Below, piece by piece: positions 32,645-46,000 of a stretch of 64,000 bases of DNA (position 1 is its first letter; each line of letters opens with the position of its first letter). The notes under the pieces were generated by a model that was given only the letters and a program-made list of their open reading frames with translations, had not been told where the DNA came from and searched no databases. Where the stretch lies: positions 25,017,128 to 25,081,127 of the forward strand of contig OU452226.1 of the NCBI GenBank assembly GCA_911728455.2, read 5' to 3'. The translations under genes and the position numbers were made by a program. This DNA is from Marthasterias glacialis (taxonomy: Eukaryota > Echinodermata > Asteroidea > Forcipulatida > Asteriidae).

Positions 32645-34019
32645 ACACAACCTGGTCAGTTGCATGGTTTTCAAATGGTTGGTCAACACGTCGGAAAAAA
32701 TAACGGAGATTAGGAGTGTTCAATAATTTAAGTATCACTCGTGAATCCAAACATTGAGAACTCAGTGCTGGAGTGGTTTAGAATGTCTGCTCTTGTATGC
32801 GAGTGGTCTTGGGTTCAATTTCAACCACAGACACTTTTTTATCTTGAGTACAAGTTGGAAAGCCTTTCAAACACTGTACTTTATAATTGTATTGTTGACA
32901 AACATTACTCGCAAAATTATATTTTGTATATTGCGTGGAGGAAGTATATGTATACTATTTCACAGCTATCAAAGAAACTTAGCACATGGGAAGTTTTAAA
33001 AAGTATTTTGTTCAAATGTTATTTTCTTTAATTTTCACTCTTGGGTGTTTGCAAAGGAAAAAGGATCATAAATATTCCTATATCAAATAGCAAGCCTGGG
33101 CATGATATTCTTTTACCTCAGTCTGATTTCATTGGTAAGACTGAAAGTATAAATGTTTATAGATTTGCACTTAAATGTACAATACAGGATTGGTATTCAT
33201 TCCAAATTTGTTTTTATTAGTATCAGTCTGAAAGCTTACTGATTATGAAGTTCACACCAGTACCAATCTTTCATACAATTATCTCTGTCTGAAACACTGT
33301 TAAACTTGAGAAAATAGAATTTGAAGACACCAATTTTAATTTCGGTTGTAACAATCAAAATTAAGGACAATGTGTTTACGTGCTGACTCGGACAGCAGAT
33401 TGAGCCCAAATTTTCATAGGTTTGTTTTTTCACGAATATATTGAATCACACAAAGTAAGAACACTGCACTATCAGCTTTACCAATCCTATGTTTTACTTT
33501 TAATTTACAATGGTATAAAACAATATCGACGTTTTGGGAAGACAAGTCAGTGATTATTTATAAGGTACATCCTCACGTATCATTTATATTGCCCAAAATA
33601 CTTGGTGCAATGACAAGGTTTTTGTAGAATTTGATCGCAACTTGTGAATCTTAAACCTAAGAACTAGCAAAAAAAAGTATATTTCAAAAGATGTTTACTG
33701 CAATTGTAGTTGGTGAATACTGTGCATGTTGATAGCAGTAACTATTTCTTCGTGTTATACTATCTTCCACCCAATGGATATTCTCATAAATTACTATTTT
33801 TATACTTGTATAAAAATACTACTTATAAAAAATACTACTCATAACTTGTAAGTAATTTACTTTAAAGTGCCTGACATCAAATGGCACTGTAGTCTTTTAT
33901 CAACTTCTTCTTCCAGCAATAATAAATAATAGCGGGAAAATTTCAGACTTTGGTTTGCAATACAAACCGGCAAAGTCTGATCAATTTTCTTTGACGAGAT
34001 GCAGACCAAAATAAAGCCA

Positions 34020-34175
34020 AGATTTGGTTTACCAAGTACAAAAACAGGCTGGCTACCAGATAATAGGGTTACCAGCTAAAATACTGTACCGTTTGAATTG
34101 CTTGTTACTGGTTCCCTGCTTATTTCTCAATAGCAGAAGTTTGTTATGCAATATTTTCTGCTTGCCTCACTCTAC
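34020..34175. mobile_element. Partial copy of the CCCAATTTCATAG MITE family
   Basis: Retains the family interior in complement (GGTTACCAGCTAAAATACTG, GTTACTGGTTCCCTGCTTAT, CAATATTTTCTGCTTGCC). Confidence 0.5.
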
Positions 34176-34260
34176 GAGTAATGACAGTGCTGTGGGGGGT
34201 AGGTTAGATGTAAACAAGTTGAAGGAAAATGTCATTGTACTCAATAGGTGACTTTTGAGG

Positions 34261-34274
34261 ACACTAGATGGCAG
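34261..34274 (+). promoter_or_regulatory. CTCF-like motif
   Basis: ACACTAGATGGCAG matches the CTCF core at 13 of 14 positions. Same flanks as the 13907 site (GGTGACTT upstream, CAGCAGACATACCAGG region downstream). Confidence 0.4.
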
Positions 34275-34439
34275 CAGACATACCAGGTGTATCCAATGTT
34301 GACTCTGGCTTGATTTCACTACAAGCTAAGATTGATCCTAACTGTGAGTCAATCTTTATTGCTAAGCAAAGTGTGTTGTCACGATACAAACCACTATGGT
34401 GATATTGGCAACTCGTCTTGAGATGATTCTTAGTCATCG

Positions 34440-34660
34440 TCATCATCATCATCAATGCGTTTAACGTCTCTTGTTCCCCGTAGTCGAGAGTTGGACGCAT
34501 TCGTGGTCATGTCGGCATGGTCTGATTGCATTTCTCCATGCCTCCCGGTCGTGGATAAGGTTCAAGTTGATGCCCTTGAGATCCTCTGGGATGTTGTCCA
34601 TCCAGCGCTTTCTTGGGCGACCACGTGGACGGACGCCCTCTACCTGTAGATCTAGTACCT
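34440..34660 (-). pseudogene. LINE ORF 3' remnant with TGA-repeat tail
   Basis: The minus strand encodes GRPRKRWMDNIPEDLKGINL then LIHDREAWRNAIRP, a recognisable non-LTR retrotransposon C-terminal end. It closes with a short ATGATGATGATG tail at 34434-34455, as such elements often do. 5'-truncated. Confidence 0.7.
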
Positions 34661-35584
34661 TCTTTGGCCATTGGAGGTATTTTTTTTAGTGTTTTGTTAA
34701 AATCAACCCCAGGAAAAATAAATCCACACTATGCAAGCATATAATTTGCATTGTTCTGGTAGGGATGAGCAAATTTCAGATTTAATCTGTTTTCAGAACT
34801 TAATGTGTTCCAGTTTGAAAAAATGAGTAGTTTTTTTCCTGAGATGTAAAGGAAACAAGCTCGTTGGTCAAATTCTCTGGCACAGAGGAGGTTACCAAAA
34901 GGTGGAAATGCCATCATTTGAACGTACCTCTTTTGTACAATTTGCATCTTAGTGTCAGGTTTCAGACATTTTTGTCAGCTATCATTCTCAAACCCCTGGA
35001 TTGGGTTCTCCACAAACAATTCTGTGCAATGGCTACTCCAACGAAATATCAACATTTTTTTATTTATTTTTTTTTTTTTTAATTCACTTGAAAGTTTTCT
35101 GAACAAAGTTGTCTTCGTAATTTGTTGTCTTCATGTACACAGTATATAATTTAAGATTTAAATCACCTCCAAACTTGAAAAAAATGTACATTTTTTTTTA
35201 TATTCGAAGATAAGGTCTATTTTGATAGTATTTAAATAATATGATAAATATGTTTAAAAAATCTGTGCGGTGGAGGAAGTTTCTTGATGTAAAAAAAAAG
35301 AAGACTTTTTCATGTTTTTCCGTTTTTAAAATAATATTTATGCGAAAAGTGGTAATGGGATAGCCTGATGTTTCAAATCTTGCAGAGTCTTTCTCAACTT
35401 TAAAAAAAAAAAAAAGACTTGTTCATTTTCATTAAAACAAATTATAATCAAGCAACTCCTTTCAACATTTGGAAGTAACCAAGTTGTCTATTTCTCTTTT
35501 TAATTTGGTTAACCTCAAGCTGTCAATCTTATTTAAAAGGATGCTTAAAAGGGGAGGAATTGAGGAGAGTTAAACCTAGGTCTA

Positions 35585-35809
35585 GACTTAAAGACAAGTC
35601 GGTAAATTTTTCTCGTGGTGATACCCTATTGGCTCTTACCCGACTATACTCTCGCGAGACTGCTGTTCCTTTAAGACTACTGCTTTCGGGGTCTATGGGT
35701 GGCCCCATTTAAATGGGGCAGTAGTTGGGAGTCAGTAGTCTCGTGAGAGCAGTATAGTCCCATGAGAGCTGTTACCGCAACAAACACTTGACGACTTGTC
35801 CACAAGTCT
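35585..35809. mobile_element. MITE, TAGAC-ended foldback
   Basis: Arms TAGACTTAAAGACAAGTCG (left) and CGACTTGTCCACAAGTCTA (right), extended by GTAAATT.../...GTTACCGC and by CTCTCGCGAGACT against AGTCTCGTGAGAG. Central palindrome GGCCCCATTTAAATGGGGC. Confidence 0.75.
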
Positions 35810-35823
35810 ACCATAGGTGGCAG
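35810..35823 (+). promoter_or_regulatory. CTCF-like motif (weaker)
   Basis: ACCATAGGTGGCAG, then CAGACTTACCA. It has the same tail as the 13907 and 34261 sites and abuts the MITE at 35585. Confidence 0.3.
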
Positions 35824-36399
35824 CAGACTTACCAAGGCTCAATTTTGTGGTTCTGCTGACCACACTGGGGTTAAGGACAGCAAGAAGTTGCATTTTAATG
35901 CTGTAGGTTTTAACAAATCACAATGCTATATGTTTAAAACACTAATGATTTTTTTTCATACAAGAAGATTCGTTAGTTTCAATAACGGAACAATTGTATA
36001 CCTTCCCTTTTAGATACAAGTTATTTTAAGAGAGTGTAATTAATGCTATGGTTGTGAATCAAAGGTCCTGTTACTGTAAAGGAGTTGTAAATCTTGTTTA
36101 CCACATAAAATTAAGTTTGTAATTTTGTTGTATTTTTATTTGGTTTGTGTTGGAGTAAAATGTTAACCCAACTTGGGTACTGTGCCTTGTAAATATAAAT
36201 GCAAGTTAAGCGAATGTTTGCCCATTTTCTTTCTCTTGTACCATTTTGTCCAAGATCGAATAAGCCTCTTTTAACAATCGATAAAGTTTGGGGGAAATTC
36301 CCAGGGAATTTATTTATTTATTTTTTTTTTTTCTGTGCACACTTGATTCACCAACCCTGACAAACAGTAGGGAAATAGCTACTCCTGCTTGGGTGTAAA

Positions 36400-36776
36400 G
36401 TACGGCCGTGCGGTGAATCGCACTGGACTCAAGCTCTGGTGTTTCTGATCAGCAGAGTTTGGGTTCCAGTCCTGCTCTTGACACTTGTGTCCTTAAGCAA
36501 GACACATAACCATTATTGCTTCGTCCTTGAGATTGGATATAAAAACTGTAGGTCCCTTGTGTAGTGCATATAAAAGAATCCAGTTACACTTATCACTAAA
36601 AGAAGGGGTTGGCCCCCGTGTTTCTGGCAGTGGCTGCTGAATGCGCCACAGCACCTTGTAAACCCTTCCAAGGTGCTACATAAATTGATCTCATAATTCA
36701 AAACTTCAAAAACCTGTCTTAAAGTGCCTTGTGTACCTCATTGTTGATACATGCGCTATATAAGACTCCAGTATTA
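36400..36776 (+). mobile_element. SINE family A, near full length
   Basis: Head TACGGCCGTGCGGTGAATCG, TTTCTGATCAGCAGAGTTTG, B-box GGTTCCAGTCC, body CTTGTGTCCTTAAGCAAGAC and a 3' region with CACTTATCACTAAAAGAAGG. Closest to 48500 and 50276. Confidence 0.8.
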
Positions 36777-37404
36777 AGCAAGATAACCACAGGTTTGCAT
36801 ACAGAGTGTTCATCTTTCCCTGGAAGATTGCACCAAGAGTAAAATGTATATGGATTGGGCAGTGGCGTTAAAAAATTCCCAATAATTTCCTGGGATTATT
36901 TTTCCCTGAATCCTGTTGGCAAGTATGGGTGGTACGTGGGTACATTTCTCTTACTTCCAGTTCCAAAGCTGGCATTTGTTTGTGTAATTTAACCTAAAAA
37001 TCTTACAACACAGGAAGACATAATTAAGAACAAGTTTTTGTAGGTTTTTCATTTTGAAACAGCATCATCTGTCAAAATTCATTCAGAGGAAAAATTCTGA
37101 AAAACAACAATTTTTTTTTTGTGAAAATCGGGCATTGCATTTTTAAATCAAGATGGGGCAAGCACCTTGGTGTAGTCAAAATACAGTACATGTACTATGC
37201 TAAGGCTTTATATAGGGGCCATGGATGTATGTAAAGGACTTCTTTTTTAAGGAAATTCCACAATAACTTGTGTAAAATCCAGAAATCTGGAGAAGTCTCT
37301 TCCCTGCATTAAGTAACATTGCGTTTGTGTGAGCCGGTCTACCCAGGACACCGAGGACTTCAACAATGGAATAAGCCACATGCACAGCACCCTCTGCAGT
37401 CCTT

Positions 37405-37452
37405 GTGGCGTGTCGTGGCCGAGTGGTTAGCTGAGACCACAAGTTAGGGGGA
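37405..37452 (+). mobile_element. SINE family A head fragment
   Basis: GTGTCGTGGCCGAGTGGTTA is a clear A-box region. The sequence then leaves the family, so only the 5' end is present. Confidence 0.5.
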
Positions 37453-37529
37453 AGCCACAGAAATCCTCTCGTCAAAATAAATGTTTGGATGAAAATGTGG
37501 GCAGAACACAATAAGAGAACAACACCACA

Positions 37530-37705
37530 ATATATGTCATTTTTATATTTTTTATTTTTTTCAGATTTTTTTTTTTTTTTTTTTTTTTTTAAGTCTTTTT
37601 TTTTTATATTTTGTTTTTTTTTAAAGTCTTTTTTTTTTATATTTTTTTTTTTTTATATTTTATATTTTTTTTATTTTATTTTTTTTCTCCTTTATAAATT
37701 ACTTA
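37530..37705. repeat. T-rich low-complexity tract
   Basis: Long T runs interrupted by TTTTATATTTT and AAGTCTTTTTTTT units. It yields spurious Phe-rich ORFs. Confidence 0.95.
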
Positions 37706-38649
37706 ATAAAGAAACCGCTAGATAAGCAGTGGTAACCTACCCTCTGCATAGTCAATAATAGGGGGGGAATTAGTAGGCAGAAAACAAAATTGTCCTGATC
37801 AAATTTCATTTGATCAACCCTCGTTTACATTTACTTTTTTCTTAAGGATATTTGTAAGGACCTCTTGTCGGGGGAGTTCATATTTAAGTGAAATCGACAG
37901 AAGGGGCAGAGGATTTTTCGACACGGGTTTTAAAGATGCAGCAATTATAAGATGTTGGGAAAAATTTGCTTCTTAAAAAGTGAATCGACTGAAGTATTGC
38001 AGTTTGTTTTAAAGAAAAACTAACGTATTTTGTTCCTATTGCTGAAGGCTTCAACGTAAAAAAAAAAAAAAAAACGCAGAGTAATTTGGATGACATTTTG
38101 TGAAGAGAGAACGTTTAAAAAATTGTTTTAATCATTGATATAGTGCTTGATAACAAGTTTTAATTATTAATCCTAAATATTGACTTTCCCTTATTCGTAA
38201 CTTTCGGTTTCTTTTTTCTCACACCTCTCACACACACATTTGTTCTCATTTTTTGTCTCTTCTCTCCCACCCTTCACTTTAGCTTCACAGAATTTTTTAA
38301 AACAGAAAACTAAAATTAAAAAACATGCTTAAATAAGTCTTGCCTATTCCAAGTGTCAATAGGGAACATGGCGAGGCCCCGGTTAACTTATTCGTGACCT
38401 TCTGACTGGTTAAAAGACTTTCACATTTTTCCTAAATTAAAAAAAAAACCAAAAAAATCATATGCTGATGAGATATTTTTTACAGGGTCTACATTTTCCA
38501 AAGACAGCTGTCAGAATGCCAAGGAAAATGTCTGTTTAAAAGGTCATTCAATTTCAATCGGCTAGTCAGCAATTCTTAAATCTAAATTAAGGTTTACACA
38601 TCTGTGGTACAAGTCAGAAAAGTATTGTTTTGATTCTACCCTTAACTTA

Positions 38650-38770
38650 CCCGATTTCGTTTTCCTTCAGGAGAATCGGAAAGCATTGATTATCTGACCT
38701 GACCCTTATCACACTTTGGCGTAAGGGTAAAACCAAAATAATATTCTTTATCCCCGATGCATTTACTACA
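38650..38770 (+). mobile_element. SINE family B 3' fragment
   Basis: GCGTAAGGGTAAAACCAAAA then TATTCTTTATCCCCGATGCA, the family-B end. The tRNA-like head is missing. Confidence 0.6.
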
Positions 38771-40258
38771 TCAATTAAAAACAGTCAGAAATATTATAAT
38801 TACAACCAGTGACGCTTCTTCAAGTGTAGGAAATCTTAGTATAAATCTTGTTTAATGCAGTATAAATCTTGTGGGTGTTGCGTTACACGATTAATGCTTC
38901 TTGAGTCTATACAGGGTGGGGGGGGGGGGGTCGATACTTTGGATGTTTTTTTCTCAAAACTAAATTGGAACTAGAATCTCGAAGTATTTCTACAGACTTT
39001 CCTTCAAACAGCCGAAAGTACGAAGCTAAAAATATTCCGTGGATCATTTTGAAGCCTGTATATATTTTGGATGAGAACATCTGTGACTACAACCATGCTA
39101 ACAATTTTTTAAACTAGTAAGAATAGACTACAGAGTCTGTCAACAGTCTCAGGATGTCATTCGAAATGCGAGAACAAATTGGTGGTAACACGTCGATGTA
39201 GCTGCATCAATAACCTCAGTTAAAAAAAAAGGACTTATTGACCCCTTTTGCACGATGCGGAACACACCTCCCACGACCCGCATCACAATGCGCATCTACC
39301 ATTTGCACCATTTCGAGAGTCAATTCCTTTGTGCACATTATGTCATCCAAAATGGCCGACAGGACAGGCGTAAAGTGCGCTGGGCGTCGTGATAAGGGGC
39401 CCACACATTATCATCAACTTCTTCACTCCCAAACAATTTCTTTTTAAAATGTAAATAATTCTGAAGTTGAGAAATTAAGTTATTTTTTGTGTGCGTAAGA
39501 AGAATTAATTTCAAACCAGTAAGAGAGTGCTCACGGAGGCCACAGGTTATCGCTTTACAAAATATTTCAATCTCGACGTTCCGATGATGTGATGGACTTG
39601 ATTTTTGCCTATACATTTTTAGACGCTGCCTCTCAAGAAATTTAATTCCATGACTGATTTGAGCTGTCATAACTTTATATTACATGGTGAATATTACAGG
39701 GATACTTTTTTTGTACTTGCCGTTAAAAAGACGTCAAAGAAAACCAACTTTCCCATAAATTGGCTAGCAGTAAACAATGCACTTAATATTTCCGATATCT
39801 TCAGGTTTTTTTTATGTTCGTTTTTTTTTCCGGACCCCCCTTTATTATCTCTGATAAAATGTATTCGTTTAGAAACCAAGTTCATTCAAGAAAAAATGGA
39901 AAGGAAAAAAAAAACATCAAAAAACACTGCATTTTATTCAAAATCGAGGTAGATTTTTTTTTTGGTTTAAAAATCCTACCCCAATAATGTAAAAAATCAC
40001 TGCTTTGTGTTTTGTTAACTACTTTATTTCTACACTTTTTTTTATTATTCTTGTCAGTGGTTCTTTTTTGTCTCCTGGGGTTTCCTCGACTTCCAGGTTT
40101 CATCTTTCCTAGTGTATAAAAAGTCTTCTGTAAACAAAAACAAACAAAAAATAGGATTAGTTAGTATGAATAAACACTTCGAAAAAGAGTCACTAAAAAA
40201 AGTGAAAATCGGCTGTACCGTCAACATTTGAGAAACATTTAGAATGTTACCCTTTACA

Positions 40259-40653
40259 CAGGCAATGGCAAGACTTGACTTGAACTTGCAAAAAATGACT
40301 TGTTACCAACTCAAGTCCGAAGCTACTCTTGCAACCCCATAAACTTTTAAAAGACGCCCACCAATTTACACATTTTGCATATGTAGGAAAATCGTCACAC
40401 TTGGTTCGGCTCTTGGCTTCAACTTTGGACTTTGAGTCTACTGCCTTAATTGGGATAAAAAGCGCCCTCAAACGTCATCATATGACAGAACAAACGTGGC
40501 GGCTTCTTGTAGTGGTCTCATTCCACGAGCAGTGCATTTTTACTTGCCTCGTGTTTGGACCAACTGACTTGTGACTTGACACGGACAATTTTTTTGAGAC
40601 TTGACTTGTGACTGAACCAAATGACTTTGTAACTTGACTTGCTGCCATCTCTG
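40259..40653. mobile_element. hAT-like element with ACTTGACTTG subterminal repeats
   Basis: The left end CAGGCAATGGCAAGACTTGA is matched at the right by ACTTGACTTGCTGCCATCTC then TG. GACTTG words cluster at both ends. Relative of the 4009 element. Contains a GCGCCCTC word. No target duplication seen. Confidence 0.6.
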
Positions 40654-41032
40654 TAATGAAACTAATCAATCCTATCGTTTGTCTTCAAAAGCAAATCGTT
40701 TCGGGCTACTTTTTACAAAGTGGCTTTTAAAAAATGTTTAAAATTTGAAAAAAGAATGAGACTCACTTTATTTCAGAAGCCACTGGTTTTAAATGCAGCA
40801 TAAATCAGTTGCCTTGCTGGAAAGCTTGTACATGGCCATGAGCCTGACTTAATCCTGAAGCATTGGAGAGGGGAAAAAAAGAACATCAGAAATTACTTCA
40901 ATTTCACTCAATTCGATTCAATACTTCAGCTTGCAAAGCACACATTCGAATTCAAGTGGTATAAATGACAATATATAGAAGTCAATGCTTGGAAGAAGCA
41001 TACTGAAGTAATCTATGTTACTACCAAAGATT

Positions 41033-41282
41033 ATAGAGACCTCATTGCCAGTCTCTGGGGAACTCTGGCTGCAATGTGAAATCTCACTGGACGCCATTTC
41101 GGCAAGTGACTCTATTGATACAACACTGATAAGTGCGGACCAGTGTAGACAAGGACAATTGCTATCAATGGGAAACACAGGCATTCACTTGCCGAAATGG
41201 CGCCCATGCATATTTCACTTTCCAACAGTAGATAAAGGCCCAGTTCCCCATCTTGCGCCTACAGCGCTCTATAATCTTTGGT
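41033..41282. mobile_element. MITE with 16 bp perfect inverted repeats
   Basis: Ends ACCAAAGATTATAGAG and CTCTATAATCTTTGGT. An inner pair GCCATTTCGGCAAGTGA and TCACTTGCCGAAATGGC extends the palindrome. 250 bp. Second copy at 30603. Confidence 0.82.
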
Positions 41283-41789
41283 TACTACTATACACATATG
41301 GACTGGCAATGAGGTCACTAGTGCTGGTCTATGCACCCCGAGGGACTGTGGATGACCAGAAGAGGCTGAGGGAAATAGGACTCTCTTCTGGTCACTCACA
41401 GGCCTGATGGGAGATAGACGTGAACTAGTGACCAGATTATGCAAGTCCATATGTGTTTTATAACACACCTCGGTCCAAAATATGAAACAAGAAAAGAAAG
41501 ATTTTATAACTGAACTGTTTTAAATCAATAATTAACTCATATAAGCAATTCAACAATAAGCAATAATTACCAAAATTAAAATTCAATTTAATTCAATTAA
41601 AAAGTGGTTTATTAAAAACATGTATCACAGTTTTAATAAAACTGTATAATGCACTTGTTACCATCAACCATAAAATACACCAAGCAAACATAAAATATAA
41701 ACTGTAAATAATACAAACAATTTTATGTACTCTAAAAATACGATGGAAAAACCCATGTCTTATTAAACGTCAAGAGGCTGTACATTGTA

Positions 41790-42345
41790 AATTATGCCAT
41801 AAAAAATACCAAAAGGTTGACAAGGTGCTGCGGCACAATCGGCAGCCAACCATGTATGCCAGAAACACCGGGGCAAACCCATTTCTCTTAGCAATAAGTA
41901 TATTGGGACGTGCATTACATGGTGATGCTGCAGTACACTCCCAGAAGTGGTGTATGTAAATCACTCACAGTAGGTGAACGAACTAAGCCTGGCCATTCAA
42001 CTTTGGAATGGTGTTTCTCCATGGTTTGTAGGCAGATAAACCTGAAGATTTTTTTTTTTTTTTTTTTTTTAATCATTCATGAGTGAATTTTTTTTGCATA
42101 ATCCAGCACTTAAAAAAAAAAGTGGGTGTTACTCGGGTAAGTTTTTTAATAGTAAGTGTACTGGGACGTGCTTGACAAGGTGCTGCACCACTATCTGCAG
42201 CTAACCACGCCAGAAACACCCGGGCCAGCCTTTTTCTCTTAACAATAAGTATATTGAGAAATGCACTGCAAGGTGCTCTGGTGCAATCTTCAGCTAACCA
42301 TGCCAGAAACACTGGGGTAGAACCCCTTCTCATTTCGTTTCGTTT
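41790..42345 (-). mobile_element. SINE family A 3' parts, antisense (about three pieces)
   Basis: Repeated blocks with AAGGTGCTGCGGCACAAT, GCCAGAAACACCGGGG and CTTAGCAATAAGTATATTGG at 41815-41925, 42165-42245 and 42270-42335. These match the complement of the family-A 3' region (as at 61040-61140). A poly-T tract at 42050-42072 separates two pieces. Confidence 0.6.
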
Positions 42346-42539
42346 ATTATTTCTGGATGTGAAGCCAAGGATTCTCAGAAAAGGGAACTTAATCACTGTA
42401 CTAGCCAAGAACCCCATGGAGAGCAGACAAGGAAGTTTCAGTTTTAAATGTGGGAGGAAAACCCCCAGGAAATACACCACTATGCCAACCTGACTACTTC
42501 TCATATTGATCAGTTTGCTTGGTTTTTTTTTTACCTGCT

Positions 42540-42993
42540 TTACACAACACAGACCTTGGAAATAAGAAATTGAAATGAAGTACCTTGTGGTTGTGGCAAT
42601 AAATGAGCAGCCATCTGTCCTGAATTATGCACCATTGGGTTCATAGGTTGTCCCTGTAAGATCATCCAGTTAGCCTGCGTTGGATGAGGATGGGGGTTGG
42701 TGTGCACTGGCGTTACGCTGGTGATGTTAGTCGCTGGTATCGTTGTGGACGTTATGTACTGCGGCACGTATGGGTGTGGACCCCCAAACTGCTGCTGCTG
42801 CTGCTGCTGGGGTTGACTGGACTGAATGGCCATGGACTGTAGATGACCCGGCTGTAGTGGTGTCTGATGGTAGAGTATCTGCTGCGATTGCGGGTGTAGA
42901 TGATGAGGCATGTTCTGATGCTGAGAGACGAGCGGCTGATGGCCTTGGTGCTGCTGGTGAGGCATGTGGTGAACGGGGCTAGGGGTCGGCCTG

Positions 42994-43025
<32 letters not shown>

Positions 43026-46000
43026 AGGCTGCTGTGGCTGCGGCGGCGGCTGCGGTTGCGGAATCTGACTCGGCTGGGACCCATGAGTTTGTTGCTGAGG
43101 TGGCGTCGTGTGAGGCTGGGCGTGTGGGTGCTGGTGCTGGGCCTGGAGGTGCACAACGGGCTGAGGGTGGTGGTGATGCTGCGCCTGCTGCTGTTGCTGT
43201 TGTGATTGTTGTTGAGCATGCTGCTGTTGTTGCTGCTGTGCTTGTTGCTGCTGTTGTTGATGTGAGATTTGAGCATGCATTGATTGTTGCACTTGACCTG
43301 CTTGAGCTTGCAGTTGTGTGTTGGATACTACCAAAAATAAAGCACAAATACTACTATTACACAAGTCAAATCCATGAGGGGTGTCAACAGAAAGTAAACA
43401 AATAAAATAATCATAAAAATTCATAAAACTTAGTATGACACAAATTAAGAATAAATATACTAGTACGGCAGGTAGGCGATGGGATCGTGGCTCTGACGAT
43501 ATAAGCATGGGATTTGGCACACAGAGTACGTCAGGAGAAAGATATTTGTCCTTTGAAATAATATTCACAGAACAAGCAATGACAGCCATTTTGAAAATTT
43601 TGAAAACTGCCTGTTATTCAACCTATATGTTTTCAAAAATCAAATCTGTGATGGCCCTATAGCAAAACATCTTTCTCATGGCATACACCGTGTGCCAAAT
43701 TCCATGCTTGGATCATCAAAGGCACAATTCCCCCAAATAGTTTCCCTCTATCTGCCCCACTACATGTTCAATTTCCTTTTAATTCAAGAAATGTCTTTTT
43801 TTTATTAATTTGGTTTGTTTTACAGTGTGTGTTGAGATGTACTGTTCAAGGTAACCACAAGTAAGATGTAGAATAACAAAGGCTTCTCTCCTTAGGTTTC
43901 AACTCAATCTCTGGTTCCAAACTAACCTAGAACCGAACCCAGATTACTTTGGTTCTTTCCATCTTGGGTTTTCCCTCATTTCTTTATCCTCCCCTCTTCC
44001 TAAGATTATCCAGTCCCACAGAAGGATTATCCCTTTTTACCCCTCATAAACCAGTGAGACCATATCCTTGGTTGTTTTCACTACTCTGCAAGCTTTTTTT
44101 CCCCCCGATACATTTGAAGCCCAAAACTAGATTAATCTCAACAGTGTTCCAGGCCGATTAAATCCGGCCTAATTTTCGGACTGTATATTGGCAAGGTCGA
44201 TTAAATCGGCCCGATATATAATGCATTTGTATTGGTCACAACACACCACATGACCTCAAAATGACCTTTATGAAAAGTTCAAGTTGTGACCCAAATCAAA
44301 CTTGGGAAATCCGCTTTGAAGTTGTGTACGCCTTGACTGCAGTCATTGTTTCTAGAATTATCCTCTGCGTTTTCGAGAGAAAAAAGGTTGCAATTTACAG
44401 CTTAAAAATGCATGGCTTTACACGCATTGAATACAGGCCACTGCTAGGATTAAAGCCTTTTTAAAAAAAGGGGGGGGTGGTCTTTGCCGCAGCAATCGAT
44501 CTTTGAAATGATTTACAGGCATGATGTTTGGTCCTTTGAAAAAAATAGGAATGTTTCATGGAGTGCAAGGGCTGACCTACATGGACACAAGGTGAAGACT
44601 TTAATAGACTTTTTAGACCATTTTAAAAAAAGTTTTCTGATTTTTTTCAAGGGCAAAAAAATCGGAAATCACACTTAAGTAGGTAGAATGTCACGACTGG
44701 ATTTACCATATAGAAGTATCATTCGCCATGCTGTATTGCTTGAACAATTCAAGGTCTTTGCTTAAAACCTACTCATTTTAAGCACCACTCATCGCTTTTG
44801 CTTTGCTGTTTTAGTTTCGGTTTTAGTTAGTTAGTTACTTTGTTGTAAAGTGCTGTGATACATTTGTTAAGTGCGCTAGACAAATGCCTTCATTAATATT
44901 GTTATTATTATTATCATTATTGACTCAAATCAACATAACCATTCTGTTCAGGCTGACTTGACATTACCCATGAAGGTCAGTCATGCAACTTTCCAACTGC
45001 AACAAAAAGAGGGAAACGACAAAGCACACACAACTTTGTACCATTTTTTCGAGTGCACTAGTAGAATTTGGCTGAAAGTGGAAATCAGTTGAAGGGATGG
45101 AGTGTGGCATGCCTGAACAAAGCTAGCAGGATTGGCACCTACTACAACGGTGCTTTATACGACAGAATCCTGTGTTTAAGGCGTCTTGAAAGCGGAGAAT
45201 TTCAAAGGCCTTCAGTGTGGATTCCCCTCCCCCCCACCCCCCCCCGGCTTTGTGGGCCTGGTTGGAAGGACTTTTTCCCTGGTCCTCATTTGTCTAGCCT
45301 GGCATTTGGCCAGCGGACCATGGCTGGGGGACAGCATTGATATTTCAACCCCTTTTGAGGACTCTTCAAGTTCAGCGCCAACAAGTATCTGATCGGATTG
45401 TGCGTGTTTGAGATTAGCAGCTGACCTAATACTGGGGAGGTTCCTTGTATGCTACCCTCTGGTAATGTATGTATATGAGGTGCAGCTGTGGGTTGAGGCA
45501 CACCTTGAATGCTTGGCTGCGGTTGAATTTGTCTGTATGGAACAGGATGCTGTAAGGAAAACAAAACAAAACAAGAAATAAAATCACAGAAATAACCTTT
45601 GAGAACAACCAGTTTTTTCAGGGGGTTTTTTTTCACAGGACTCGGGGAAAGTACTGAGTATACAAAGCTTAACACATGTCAGTGTATGGGCAAAAACACA
45701 AAAAATATTCTTTATCCCCGATGCAAAAATTTACATCTATTATAATGGTTGCGGTACCCGCTGCTTATAGGATTCGAACTGCCTCTAGCTACCGGGCAGT
45801 CTCGGTAGTCTAGTTGGCAAGACATCTGCTCTGGCAGGGGTCGTGGGTTTGAATCCCACCCGAGGAAAATGCCTGTGGATGTTTTTTTCACAGGACTCAG
45901 GAATGTACTGAGTATACAGTGCTTAACACACATCAGTGTATGGGAACAAATTACAAACAATATTCTTTATCCCCGATGCAAAAATTAACATCTATTATAA

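Larger units (their letters stand above)
30282..42539. other. Gene-poor region between CUEDC1 and ATXN2
   Basis: Contains the CUEDC1 3' untranslated region (end not determined), the orphan exon-like segment at 31548, MITEs, SINEs, a LINE remnant and T-rich low-complexity DNA. Stretches such as 32645-34020, 34680-35580 and 37730-40258 are AT-rich and show nothing I can name. Confidence 0.6.

Noticed and set aside
37489-37725. Phe-rich ORF
   Set aside because: Product of a T-rich low-complexity tract.
39216-39447. Overlapping ORFs on both strands
   Set aside because: GC-richer island without splice sites or known similarity; both-strand openness suggests chance.
42743-43405. Plus-strand Ala/Leu-rich ORFs
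   Set aside because: Antisense shadows of the Gln-rich ATXN2 exon.
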